In this document: positions 25,081 through 32,887 of the stretch, piece by piece
How the letters are laid out: the number at the start of each line of letters is the position of its first letter
Position numbering within the stretch: position 1 is the first letter of the stretch
Program-made: the position numbers and the translations under genes
NCBI GenBank assembly: GCA_031280885.1
Contig: JAITGD010000018.1
Span: 1-38,347, forward strand
Length of the DNA: 38,347 nucleotides
Reading direction: 5' to 3'
From: Prevotellaceae bacterium
GTDB lineage: Bacteria; Bacteroidota; Bacteroidia; Bacteroidales; UBA932
The notes under the pieces: generated by a model
Told to the model about the DNA's origin: nothing
Database searches by the model: none
What the model saw: the letters and a program-made list of their open reading frames with translations, nothing else

Positions 25081-25767
25081 ATGGAAAATAAGACAAAGAT
25101 TCTCCTCGCCGAAGATGACGAAAATTTAGGCGTACTGCTGAGAGAATATCTCAGAGTAAAAAACTATGACACAGACCTGTTTACCGACGGCGATGCTGCC
25201 TTTAAAGGCTATCGCGATAGCGGAAATTACGACATCTGTATCCTCGACGTAATGATGCCTGTAAAAGACGGCTTTACCTTAGCAAAGGAAATTCGGCAAA
25301 TGTCGCCGAATGTTCCGATTATATTCCTGACCGCCAAATCGATGAAAGAAGACATCGTGGAAGGTTTCGCCTCAGGAGCCGACGATTACATGACCAAACC
25401 TTTCAATATAGAAGAACTGATTTTGAGAATCGAAGCTGTGTTGCGCCGTACTATTACTACCGACGTCTCGCAATCTTCCTACAAAATAGGAAACTATATG
25501 TTCAATTCGACTAAACAGACTTTGACGCTCGATGATGACGAACAAAAATTGACCTCGAAAGAATCTGAACTGCTGCGCTATCTCTGCGTAAACCGCAACG
25601 GCGTACTCGACCGAAATTTCGCCCTGCGTACAATCTGGAACGACGATAGCTATTTCAACGCTCGCAGTATGGACGTGTATATAACTAAATTACGTAAGTT
25701 CTTTAAAGACGATCCCTCTGTGCAAATCATAAACGTGCGCGGAAAAGGATTCAAGTTGATAGACTGA
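25081..25767 (+). CDS. rprY: OmpR/PhoB-family response regulator (RprY-like)
   Basis: The 228-residue regulator has a receiver domain (about 5-118) with the acidic pair in LAEDDEN, phosphoacceptor Asp56 in ILDVMMP, Thr in FLTAKS and Lys in MTKPFN. A winged-helix Trans_reg_C domain (about 130-227) follows, with SARSMDVYITKLRKFF-type recognition sequence (here NARSMDVY) and the terminal VRGKGFKL. The opening and receiver sequence resemble Bacteroides RprY. The symbol is by resemblance only. It pairs with the kinase just upstream. Confidence 0.93.
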   Translation: MENKTKILLAEDDENLGVLLREYLRVKNYDTDLFTDGDAAFKGYRDSGNYDICILDVMMPVKDGFTLAKEIRQMSPNVPIIFLTAKSMKEDIVEGFASGADDYMTKPFNIEELILRIEAVLRRTITTDVSQSSYKIGNYMFNSTKQTLTLDDDEQKLTSKESELLRYLCVNRNGVLDRNFALRTIWNDDSYFNARSMDVYITKLRKFFKDDPSVQIINVRGKGFKLID

Positions 25768-25771
25768 TCTT

Positions 25772-25825
25772 TTGGACTGTTGGACTGTTGGACTTTTGGA
25801 CTTTTGGACTTTTAGACTTTTGGAG
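25772..25825. repeat. GGACTTTT/GGACTGTT octamer array before the GH2 gene
   Basis: About six octamer units (the reverse complement of AGTCCAAA and variants) fill almost all of the 58-bp spacer between the response regulator and the GH2 start codon. The array is an open frame joined to the GH2 frame, which makes the gene look 18 codons longer than it is. Confidence 0.85.
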
Positions 25826-27991
25826 ATGAAAAAAACAATTATTTGTTTGGCGATAGCTTTGTCGTCGCTTATGGCAAGCGCCGCACAGGGCCGGGAGGTT
25901 CTCGCTTTCAACGAAGATTGGATGTTCCGCAAAGGCCCTTTCGCTACCGACCATGTGTTATCGTCGGCGGATTTGTTTGCGCCCGACGAAAGTCTTTTGG
26001 GCGGATTCGGCAATCGACAATGGTCAAAGGTGGCGATCCCTCACACATGGAACAATGTGGACATGCAAACGGATAAAAACAATTTCTACGCCGGAGAATG
26101 TTATTACCGAAAAATGTACTCGCCCGACATCAAGCTGAAAGATAAACGGATATTCCTTCGCTTCGAAGGCCTTGCAAGCGTAGCCGAGGTATATGTCAAT
26201 CGGGTTTTCGCAGGCAAACACGAAGGAGGATATTCCGCCTTCGCTATCGAAATATCAGAATTGCTGAACTACGGACAGGAAAACGAAATACTGGTGAAGG
26301 CCGACAATTCGCCGCGTCCCGAAGTTATCCCAATAAACCATACGCTATTCGGCGTTTACGGAGGAATGTACCGTCCGGTAAATTTGATAATCACAGAAAA
26401 AATAAACATCAGCGTAACCGACCTGGCCTCTCCGGGCGTTTACCTCACTCAAAAAAACGTGTCGCCCAAATCCGCCTCCGTCAATGTAAAAGTAAAAATC
26501 GAAAACAAACTTCGAGCAGCGAAAACAATCGACCTCGAAACAAGCATATACGAAGCAAACGGCACAATAAAAGAGAGGAAAGAAAGCCGTATCAAAGTCT
26601 CGCCGCAAGGCCGACAAACTTTCCATCAGGATTTCACAATCAATAAACCGCACTTGTGGCAAGGCCTCGACGACCCGTATCTTTATAAAGTCGTCGTCCG
26701 TCTGATAGACGAGGGAAAGACCATCGACCAAGTAGTTCAACCGCTGGGCTTACGCACATTTGAACTGAAATCGGGAGACGGAATGTATCTCAACGGCAAG
26801 AAAGTTCCCATGTACGGAACCTGCCGGCATCAGGATAGATGGCGCTACGGAAGCGCACTGTCAAACGAACAACACGCCGAAGACCTGGAAATCATCCGAG
26901 AAATGGGCGCCACCACCATCCGATTCGCACATTATCAGCAGGCGGAATATATCTACTCGAAATGCGACAGTATCGGATTTATAGTCTGGGCCGAAATCCC
27001 TTTCGTAAACAGAGTCGGAATGAAAGAGGCCGGAAACGCAAAGCAACAATTAAGCGAATTGATACGTCAGAACTACAATCATCCCTCTATCTACGTGTGG
27101 GGCTTGCACAACGAAGTGTATATCCCCGAAAATTATACGGCCGCCCTGACCGCCGAACTTCACGACCTGGCCAAAAGCGAAGACCCCTTCCGATATACAG
27201 TCTCGGTCAACGGATACGGTAACGCCGGACATAAAGTGAATATGCAAGCCGACATCCAAGGAATAAACCGATACTTCGGATGGTATGAACGGAAAATACA
27301 AGACTTGGAACCTTGGATTGAAAACCTCGAACAGAATTACCCCGATTATCTCTGTATGCTCGCCGAATACGGAGCGGAAGCAAATGTGGAACAACAGCGC
27401 GAAACGGCCGGCGATGTGGGCGATTGCTGCGGATTTGCTAAGAACTATAACGAAACTTTCGCTACCCGACTGCACGAAACTCAATGGAGCTACGTGGCAA
27501 AACATCCGTATCTGCTGGCTTCATATATCTGGAATACTTTTGATTTTGCAACGCCGATGTCGTCGCAAGGCGAAACCGAAGCCCGAAATATGAAAGGCTT
27601 AGTTACTTTCGACCGCAAAATCAAAAAAGACCCCTTCTACTGGTATAAAGCCAATTGGAGCAAAGAACCGGTCTTGCACATCACGCAACGCAGAGTCGAA
27701 CAACGACATCAACAACAAAGCTCTATAACGATTTATTCAAATCTCGGACAACCGAATCTCAAAATCAATAATCGCCCGCCGGCGAAACCCCCGCGTCAGG
27801 GACTATCGCCCGTGCATTTTATTTACGACGACATTGAACTGCAAATCGGAGAAAACAACATCGAAGCAATAGTCGAATACGAGGGAAAAGCCTACAAAGA
27901 CAGCATCGTATGGTATTACTCGCCCGACAAACAAACGGAAAACCCTTCCCAAAATACCGTCGAACAAAAGAAGGAACATCAAGGATTGTGA
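25826..27991 (+). CDS. Glycoside hydrolase family 2 (beta-galactosidase-like)
   Basis: This is a secreted or periplasmic retaining exo-glycosidase. I start it at the ATG at 25826 because translation from there gives a signal peptide (KKTIICLAIALSSLMASA, cleavage near residue 22). The 18 codons upstream are octamer repeat. The 721-residue product has a sugar-binding jelly-roll domain (about 40-200), an immunoglobulin-like GH2 domain (about 205-310) and a TIM barrel. The acid/base is Glu430 (WGLHNEV) and the nucleophile probably Glu514 (LAEYGAE). A short C-terminal DUF4982-like segment follows. Galactosidase, glucuronidase or mannosidase specificity cannot be separated here; galM on the opposite strand fits galactoside use. 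Confidence 0.88.
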   Translation: MKKTIICLAIALSSLMASAAQGREVLAFNEDWMFRKGPFATDHVLSSADLFAPDESLLGGFGNRQWSKVAIPHTWNNVDMQTDKNNFYAGECYYRKMYSPDIKLKDKRIFLRFEGLASVAEVYVNRVFAGKHEGGYSAFAIEISELLNYGQENEILVKADNSPRPEVIPINHTLFGVYGGMYRPVNLIITEKINISVTDLASPGVYLTQKNVSPKSASVNVKVKIENKLRAAKTIDLETSIYEANGTIKERKESRIKVSPQGRQTFHQDFTINKPHLWQGLDDPYLYKVVVRLIDEGKTIDQVVQPLGLRTFELKSGDGMYLNGKKVPMYGTCRHQDRWRYGSALSNEQHAEDLEIIREMGATTIRFAHYQQAEYIYSKCDSIGFIVWAEIPFVNRVGMKEAGNAKQQLSELIRQNYNHPSIYVWGLHNEVYIPENYTAALTAELHDLAKSEDPFRYTVSVNGYGNAGHKVNMQADIQGINRYFGWYERKIQDLEPWIENLEQNYPDYLCMLAEYGAEANVEQQRETAGDVGDCCGFAKNYNETFATRLHETQWSYVAKHPYLLASYIWNTFDFATPMSSQGETEARNMKGLVTFDRKIKKDPFYWYKANWSKEPVLHITQRRVEQRHQQQSSITIYSNLGQPNLKINNRPPAKPPRQGLSPVHFIYDDIELQIGENNIEAIVEYEGKAYKDSIVWYYSPDKQTENPSQNTVEQKKEHQGL

Positions 27992-27998
27992 AAGGAAT

Positions 27999-28040
27999 TA
28001 TGAATTATGAATTATGAATTATGAATTATGAATTATGAAT
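27999..28040. repeat. TATGAAT heptamer array, six copies
   Basis: Six perfect units followed by TAGCTACGCAGTCTGG, the same junction as at 14267-14306. Confidence 0.95.
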
Positions 28041-28172
28041 TAGCTACGCAGTCTGGTTTGACAGTCTTTAGCACACGGATGACACTGATTTTACGGATGC
28101 ACGCAGATCTTTTTCATCAAGCCAGCTTGCGTAGCTCTCTTAATTTTTAATTTTTAATTGACTGCGTAGCGC

Positions 28173-28350
28173 CTCTTGGGTGTCGTGAGTAGTAACTCTT
28201 GGGTGTCGTGAGTAGTAACTCTTGGGTGTCGTGAGTAGTAACTCTTGGGTGTCGTGAGTAGTAACTCTCGGCATCCGAGAGGCAGTACTCTCGACGTCCG
28301 AGAGTAGTAACTCACGACACCCAAGAGTTACTACTCACGACTGTCGTGAA
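28173..28350. repeat. 23-bp array of palindromic cores built from exchangeable half-sites
   Basis: Eight units in strict 23-bp register start at 28173, 28196, 28219, 28242, 28265, 28288, 28311 and 28334. Each has a 17-bp core and, between units, a 6-bp spacer (TAGTAA, GCAGTA or TTACTA). Units 1-4 have core CTCTTGGGTGTCGTGAG. Unit 5 has CTCTCGGCATCCGAGAG, unit 6 CTCTCGACGTCCGAGAG, unit 7 the exact reverse complement of units 1-4, and unit 8 CTCACGACTGTCGTGAA. It is not a CRISPR array because there are no unique spacers. Confidence 0.9.
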
Positions 28351-28465
28351 TTTTCGATTCGTATCACAGCTACTGCCCGAACTGTGATTTTTAGTGCGAT
28401 TTATTTGATCCGCACAAGTAGAAATACCGGCTATCTTTTAGTATGGATGTGGCTCTAAATAAAGA

Positions 28466-28495
28466 AGCAGGGACGTTGTGTGTAACATCCCTGCT
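28466..28495 (-). terminator. Hairpin terminator of the galM transcript
   Basis: AGCAGGGA (28466-28473) and TCCCTGCT (28488-28495) are perfect arms with an inner GTT/AAC pair. On the minus strand a T-rich stretch follows. It lies about 55 bp beyond the galM stop. Confidence 0.6.
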
Positions 28496-28548
28496 CGACT
28501 GTGTTTTGAGACCTCGCTCTGCTGATGCTCGACGAGGAGCTTTCGCCA

Positions 28549-29592
28549 CTATCGGAGGCCGAATTGCACTTCTATCACGTGATTGAATACTTTCCCGGGG
28601 CGTAGTATTGTGCTTGGAAAATCGGGCAAATTCGGGGAGTTTGGGCTGAATTGTGCTTCGAGGCAAAAGGCCTCGCGCTCGCCATACACGACGCCTTTCT
28701 TCCCCGGCAGTTCGCTCGACAGGAAGTTTGCCGTATATAGATGCACTGTCGGAAAAGTGCTTCTCATGGCCAAGCTCCGTCCCGATTCGGGGTCGAAAGC
28801 CTCCGCTACGGTCTGCATCAATCCATCGTCCACATCCTTTATCACAAAGCTTTCGTCGTAGCCCTTGCAGAGTGTCAGCTGCTCGTCGTCCTTATCAATG
28901 TCTTCGCCGATGGCTTTGAAGGCGGTGAAATCAAAAGGAGTTCCTTTAACGTGATTTTTCTTGCCGCACACTATGCAGCCACTGACCATGGGTAGATAGT
29001 ATTCCGAATTGATTTTCAACTGCTGATTCAGTATTTTCCCTTCTCCGGCGAGGTTGAAGTATGCGTGATTCGTAAGGCTCACGGGGGTTGGCATACTTGT
29101 TTCGGCTTTAAATTCGATAGTCAGTTTGTTATCATCGCTCCAGCGGTATCTCACGTTCACTTCCAGGTCGCCCGGGAATCCGTTTTCGGTGGTATAACTA
29201 ATGGTCGAAAAGCTCACTCCGTCCGATTCCTCATGGCTTTTCCACACTTTGAAGGATAGGCCTCTGTAGCCTCCGTGCAGGCAGTGTTTGCCGGCGTTAG
29301 CTACTATGAAATACGTCATTCCATCGACCGTAAACTTTGCATCTCCAATACGATTCGCATACCGTCCAATAGTAGCTCCGATATAGCAGGAGTCTTTTAA
29401 ATAGCCTTGTAAATCGGGAAATCCGAGTACCACGTCGTCCATTTTCCCGTTCTTGTCGGGTACGATTGCCGACACCCACGTTGCGCCGTAATTAGTCAGG
29501 CTCACGGCTGCGCCTGTTTTGTTGACGAGTGTAAATAGTTTTACATCTTCGCCAAAGGGTCCTTTACCCCAGTCGGTAGTTTTCAGTTCCAT
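28549..29592 (-). CDS. galM: Aldose 1-epimerase (galactose mutarotase)
   Basis: GalM interconverts the alpha and beta anomers of galactose, feeding the Leloir pathway. The 347-residue beta-sandwich protein has NRIGDAKFTVDG near residue 80, the conserved His in KHCLHGG (about 103-109), the catalytic-base region LTNHAYFNL (about 173-181) and EAFCLEAQF near the C-terminus, which holds the catalytic Glu. There is no signal peptide, so the protein is cytoplasmic. It follows the nucleotidyltransferase gene by 19 bp in the same direction, probably one operon. Confidence 0.95.
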   Translation of the reverse strand: MELKTTDWGKGPFGEDVKLFTLVNKTGAAVSLTNYGATWVSAIVPDKNGKMDDVVLGFPDLQGYLKDSCYIGATIGRYANRIGDAKFTVDGMTYFIVANAGKHCLHGGYRGLSFKVWKSHEESDGVSFSTISYTTENGFPGDLEVNVRYRWSDDNKLTIEFKAETSMPTPVSLTNHAYFNLAGEGKILNQQLKINSEYYLPMVSGCIVCGKKNHVKGTPFDFTAFKAIGEDIDKDDEQLTLCKGYDESFVIKDVDDGLMQTVAEAFDPESGRSLAMRSTFPTVHLYTANFLSSELPGKKGVVYGEREAFCLEAQFSPNSPNLPDFPSTILRPGKVFNHVIEVQFGLR

Positions 29593-29611
29593 TGTGATAT
29601 AATTAAATAAA

Positions 29612-30514
29612 TTACCAAAGTTTCTTTGGATAGATTCCTTGTTCGGTCAGTTCCTGTATTTTGGCCACTACCGTAGGACGGTCTTCTCGGTACGTTACGC
29701 CGAACCATTGTGCTTTGGTGTCAAGCACTTTGACGGTGGCTGTTTTAGTTTCGACCAGATGATTTACCAGCAGCGGGATAAAGAACTCGGATTTCAGTTC
29801 TTGTCCACGTTCTTTCAGAAATTCGCGGAAATAATCGATTGAATAGCGGAAATAATCGGGAGTGAAAGCCCACATGTTCATCGACACGGGAGTGTTTTCT
29901 TCGACGGCGAACCATTCTCCCTTGTCGTCCTTGTATTTGATTTGGCCGTCGATACGTTCGATATGTGTTCGTTCCACCACCGAGGCAAGGAATCCGTCGG
30001 CCTTTGTTTGGCACACTCCACGCGCCACAGCTCCGCTTTCCGAGAGGGTGTTTTGGATACGATAGCCTACCATTCCGTATTGATTTTCTTTGCCATGCAG
30101 CGTGTCGAGAAACTCGCGGATAGTTTGGTACGATTCGTTACCATAGAAATCGTCGGCGTTTATAACGCAGAATGGTTCGTGTATAGCGTCTTTTGCCATA
30201 AGCACGGCGTGATTTGTTCCCCATGGTTTCACTCGTTCGGGATGGGCTTTGTATCCGTCGGGCAGCTCGTCGAGTTCCTGGAACACAAGTTCTACGGGAA
30301 TCTTATCGCCGAAACGCTCGGCTGTGAATTTGCGAAAATCGTCCTCGAAACTATGGCGTATAACGAAAACGACCTTGCCGAAGCCTGCGCGTATAGCGTC
30401 GTAAACCGAATATTCCATGATAGTTTCGCCCGATGGACCCACTCCGTCCAATTGTTTAAGGCCTCCATAGCGGCTGCCTAAGCCTGCCGCGAGAATAAAA
30501 AGTGTTGGTTTCAT
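29612..30514 (-). CDS. Sugar-phosphate nucleotidyltransferase-like protein
   Basis: The 300-residue protein has the NTP_transferase fold: the nucleotide loop LAAGLGSRYGGLKQL (residues 8-22) and the metal-binding INADDFYG (about 139-146). PWGTNHAVLMA holds a substrate-loop position. The remaining C-terminal part has no hexapeptide repeats. Such proteins are usually annotated as UTP- or dTTP-sugar pyrophosphorylases, and the exact nucleotide and sugar cannot be told. Placement just upstream of galM suggests a link to galactose or nucleotide-sugar metabolism. I see no clear TAnnTTTG motif before it. Confidence 0.85.
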   Translation of the reverse strand: MKPTLFILAAGLGSRYGGLKQLDGVGPSGETIMEYSVYDAIRAGFGKVVFVIRHSFEDDFRKFTAERFGDKIPVELVFQELDELPDGYKAHPERVKPWGTNHAVLMAKDAIHEPFCVINADDFYGNESYQTIREFLDTLHGKENQYGMVGYRIQNTLSESGAVARGVCQTKADGFLASVVERTHIERIDGQIKYKDDKGEWFAVEENTPVSMNMWAFTPDYFRYSIDYFREFLKERGQELKSEFFIPLLVNHLVETKTATVKVLDTKAQWFGVTYREDRPTVVAKIQELTEQGIYPKKLW

Positions 30515-30551
30515 TTTAATTTGATATTATTATTTATTGTTTGATATGTAT

Positions 30552-31097
30552 TTATTCATCTTTTTTGCCTGTTCCGACGAAATAATCGTCCTTATCTTTA
30601 AAAAGTACGTTAAAGGTGGTCAGCGAGCCATAAACTCGCGAGATGTATTGTTGAAGTTCAACTTTTTCGCGGTCGTTAAGTATCTTGTGGCTGTTGATAT
30701 TTTGTTCGAGTACTCGCAGGCGGTCTCGCAGCATGACAATCTTGTGGAAAAAGGTTTCGACGGGGATTTCTTTTGATTGCGAATCGTTTCCGGGTTTCAG
30801 TATCAGAGTTCCGCCTTTCCATCGCTCGGCTATTTCGACGTTTTCTTGCACGCCTCCATAACGATGCAGAATCATTTCCATAACGTTTTCCACCTCCGCA
30901 AGTGTAAGTTTCGGTTCGGTCGAAGTGTCTTCGGCTTTTTCTATGATTCTCATATCCCGCAGAATGTTAGTTTTCGAGAATGACATTTTGCCACCTCTCT
31001 CAAAAATGATTTCGTAAGAAGTCAGCGACGATTTGCATACCACTCCTTCGCCGTAACGGTCGTGTTCGACCCAGGTTCCTGCCGTTAATTCATCCAT
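30552..31097 (-). CDS. Conserved Bacteroidota protein with a tudor-like N-terminal domain
   Basis: I recognise this as a conserved but unnamed Bacteroidota protein. I start it at the ATG at 31097 (MDELTAGTW, 181 residues), because a further in-frame ATG at 31130 lies upstream of the TATCTTTG promoter at 31118-31125. Residues 6-45 (GTWVEHDRYGEGVV...YEIIFERGGKMSFS) resemble the small SH3/tudor-like barrel at the C-terminus of UvrD/PcrA helicases, which binds RNA polymerase. The rest is helical, with the strongly conserved-looking FFHKIVMLRDRLRVLEQNINS (about 113-133). No function is known to me. A role with RNA polymerase is inference only. Confidence 0.75.
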   Translation of the reverse strand: MDELTAGTWVEHDRYGEGVVCKSSLTSYEIIFERGGKMSFSKTNILRDMRIIEKAEDTSTEPKLTLAEVENVMEMILHRYGGVQENVEIAERWKGGTLILKPGNDSQSKEIPVETFFHKIVMLRDRLRVLEQNINSHKILNDREKVELQQYISRVYGSLTTFNVLFKDKDDYFVGTGKKDE

Positions 31098-31117
31098 ACA
31101 AATAAAAATTAAGCCTG

Positions 31118-31145
31118 CAAAGATAATCATATTTGTTTACTTTTG
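31118..31145. promoter_or_regulatory. Back-to-back divergent promoters
   Basis: The minus strand has TATCTTTG at 31118-31125 for the tudor-like gene. The plus strand has TACTTTTG at 31138-31145 for the aminotransferase gene. The two -7 elements are separated by 12 bp, so their polymerase footprints must overlap. Confidence 0.65.
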
Positions 31146-31193
31146 CATTTTGTATGAGATATGTGTTTTTATTTTAAGTTATTATAGTTCAAT

Positions 31194-32384
31194 ATGCCAC
31201 AACTTTCAACGAAAGGAATTTCTATGCCTGCTTCGCCCATTCGCAAGCTTGTACCCTACGCCGAAGCTGCGAAAAAACGCGGAATCAAAGTGTATCATCT
31301 TAACATCGGTCAGCCGGATATAGCTACTCCGGATGTGGCTCTTGACGCCATCAAACATTATGAGGATAAGGTGATTGAATACGGACATTCGGCCGGAAAC
31401 GAGGCGTATCGCAGAGGTCTGGAGAAATACTATCGAGGCTTAGGAATCGATATCTCCTTTGAAAATATTATCGTAACCACCGGAGGATCCGAAGCTTTGG
31501 TTACAGGTATGATGGCTTGCTTGAATCCGGGCGACGAAATCATTGTACCTGAGCCGTTTTACACCAATTACAATTCCTTTGCTTTGCAGGCCGGAGCGGT
31601 CATAAAACCAATAGCCACAAGCATCGACACGGATTTTGCACTGCCTCCGATAGAGAAATTCGAGGAGCTGATTGGTCCGCGAACCAAAGCCGTGCTGGTG
31701 TGCAATCCCAACAATCCGACGGGATACCTTTATTCGAGAGAAGAACTTGAACAGCTGAAACAGATTGTGTTAAAGCACGATTTGTATTTATTTTCCGACG
31801 AGGTGTATCGCGAATTTTGCTACGACGGACTCGAACATTTTTCGTGTTTGCAATTGGAAGGATTGGACGACAACGTTATACTCATCGACTCCACATCCAA
31901 ACGATACAGCATGTGCGGAATAAGGGTCGGAGCGCTGATTACGCGCAACAGCGAAGTGGCAGCGGCAGCTTTGCGTTTCGGACAGGCGCGTTTGTGTCCG
32001 CCGGCATTGGGGCAGGTGGCCGCAGAAGCAGCATTACAAACGCCTTCGGAATATTTTTCGGAAGTATATGAGGAATATATCGAGCGACGTAATTTTATGG
32101 TTGATGCTCTGAATCAGATTCCCGGAGTGAAATGTCCCAGACCTCGCGGAGCTTTCTATACCATTGTGGAATTGCCCGTGAACGACGCCGACGATTTCGC
32201 CCGCTGGATGCTCGAAGAGTTCGACTACGAAGGTCAAACAGTTATGATTGCTCCGGCAGCAGGTTTTTATTCAACGCCCGAATCGGGTAAAAACCAAGCG
32301 CGTATAGCATACGTCCTCAAAAAAGACGACCTGAAAAATGCTGTCATCTGCCTGCAAAAAGCGCTGGAGAATTATGAATTATGA
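31194..32384 (+). CDS. Class I/II PLP-dependent aminotransferase (aspartate aminotransferase-like)
   Basis: The 396-residue cytoplasmic aminotransferase has GQPDIATPD at the substrate entry, NPNNPTGYLYS (about 178-188), the PLP phosphate and lysine motif STSKRYSMCGIRVGAL with Lys236, and the C-terminal ARIAYV with the carboxylate-binding Arg. It is of the aspartate-aminotransferase Ib type, but aromatic or other substrates are possible. panD, which consumes aspartate, follows in the same direction after 98 bp. The last five codons (NYEL stop) are encoded by the TATGAAT repeat. Confidence 0.93.
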   Translation: MPQLSTKGISMPASPIRKLVPYAEAAKKRGIKVYHLNIGQPDIATPDVALDAIKHYEDKVIEYGHSAGNEAYRRGLEKYYRGLGIDISFENIIVTTGGSEALVTGMMACLNPGDEIIVPEPFYTNYNSFALQAGAVIKPIATSIDTDFALPPIEKFEELIGPRTKAVLVCNPNNPTGYLYSREELEQLKQIVLKHDLYLFSDEVYREFCYDGLEHFSCLQLEGLDDNVILIDSTSKRYSMCGIRVGALITRNSEVAAAALRFGQARLCPPALGQVAAEAALQTPSEYFSEVYEEYIERRNFMVDALNQIPGVKCPRPRGAFYTIVELPVNDADDFARWMLEEFDYEGQTVMIAPAAGFYSTPESGKNQARIAYVLKKDDLKNAVICLQKALENYEL

Positions 32385-32395
32385 ATTCATAATTC
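32373..32395. repeat. TATGAAT repeats and 20-bp palindrome at a gene end
   Basis: Two TATGAAT units run into a perfect palindrome (32376-32395, GAATTATGAA and its complement). The aminotransferase stop codon (32382-32384) is inside it. Confidence 0.85.
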
Positions 32396-32482
32396 CAAAA
32401 AAATGTATTAGATTTGCATCGACAAATCGCAGCTTGATTTGCGTAACGATTTGAGGTCTGTGAATATAAAAAGGTATTAATA

Positions 32483-32833
32483 ATGATCATAGAAGTTTTA
32501 AAATCCAAGCTCCACAGGGTTACGGTAAGCGAAGCGAACCTTGATTATATCGGTAGCGTAACCATAGATGAAGACTTGATGGACGCTGCCAATTTGATTG
32601 CAAACGAAAAGGTAAGCATTGTAAACCTGAACAACGGCGAAAGGCTTGATACTTACACAATAAAAGGCGAACGCGGAAGCGGAGTAATAGGCATCAACGG
32701 CCCGGCGGCGCACAAATGCCGGAAGGGCGATGTGGTGATAATAATGTCGTACGCTCAAATGGACTTCGAAGAGGCGAAATCGTTCAAACCCAAAGTGATA
32801 TTTCCCGATACGGACACAAATAAACTAATTTAA
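32483..32833 (+). CDS. panD: Aspartate 1-decarboxylase
   Basis: PanD makes beta-alanine from aspartate for pantothenate and CoA synthesis. The 116-residue proenzyme has the self-cleavage site [10 protein letters not shown], where the Gly-Ser bond is cut and the serine becomes the pyruvoyl group (Ser25 in the usual numbering). Also visible are [16 protein letters not shown], the [19 protein letters not shown] stretch and the helical tail. The length is normal. panB and panC are not in the window. Confidence 0.96.
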   Translation: MIIEVLKSKLHRVTVSEANLDYIGSVTIDEDLMDAANLIANEKVSIVNLNNGERLDTYTIKGERGSGVIGINGPAAHKCRKGDVVIIMSYAQMDFEEAKSFKPKVIFPDTDTNKLI

Positions 32834-32887
32834 CCTGCTTTATGCAACAAAACTTGACAATGATTTTAACCTAATAAAAACCGGAAT

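Larger units (their letters stand above)
27992..28548. other. Long repeat-rich intergenic region between GH2 and galM
   Basis: Convergent gap of 557 bp without a gene. From left to right it has six TATGAAT heptamers (27999-28040), one arm of the element seen near tgt (28041-28113), two CTGCGTAG-type modules (28127 and 28162) and the eight-unit 23-bp array (28173-28350). About 110 bp without visible structure follow, and then a hairpin terminator for the galM transcript. Confidence 0.65.

Noticed and set aside
25772-25825. N-terminal extension of the GH2 protein
   Set aside because: These 18 codons are pure octamer repeat. The signal peptide begins at the ATG at 25826.
28173-28350. CRISPR array
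   Set aside because: Regular 23-bp spacing invites the idea, but there are no unique spacers between conserved repeats, and the units themselves vary in their palindromic cores.
28391-28666. 91-codon minus-strand frame overlapping galM
   Set aside because: It overlaps the galM end and the terminator hairpin, and has no similarity that I recognise.
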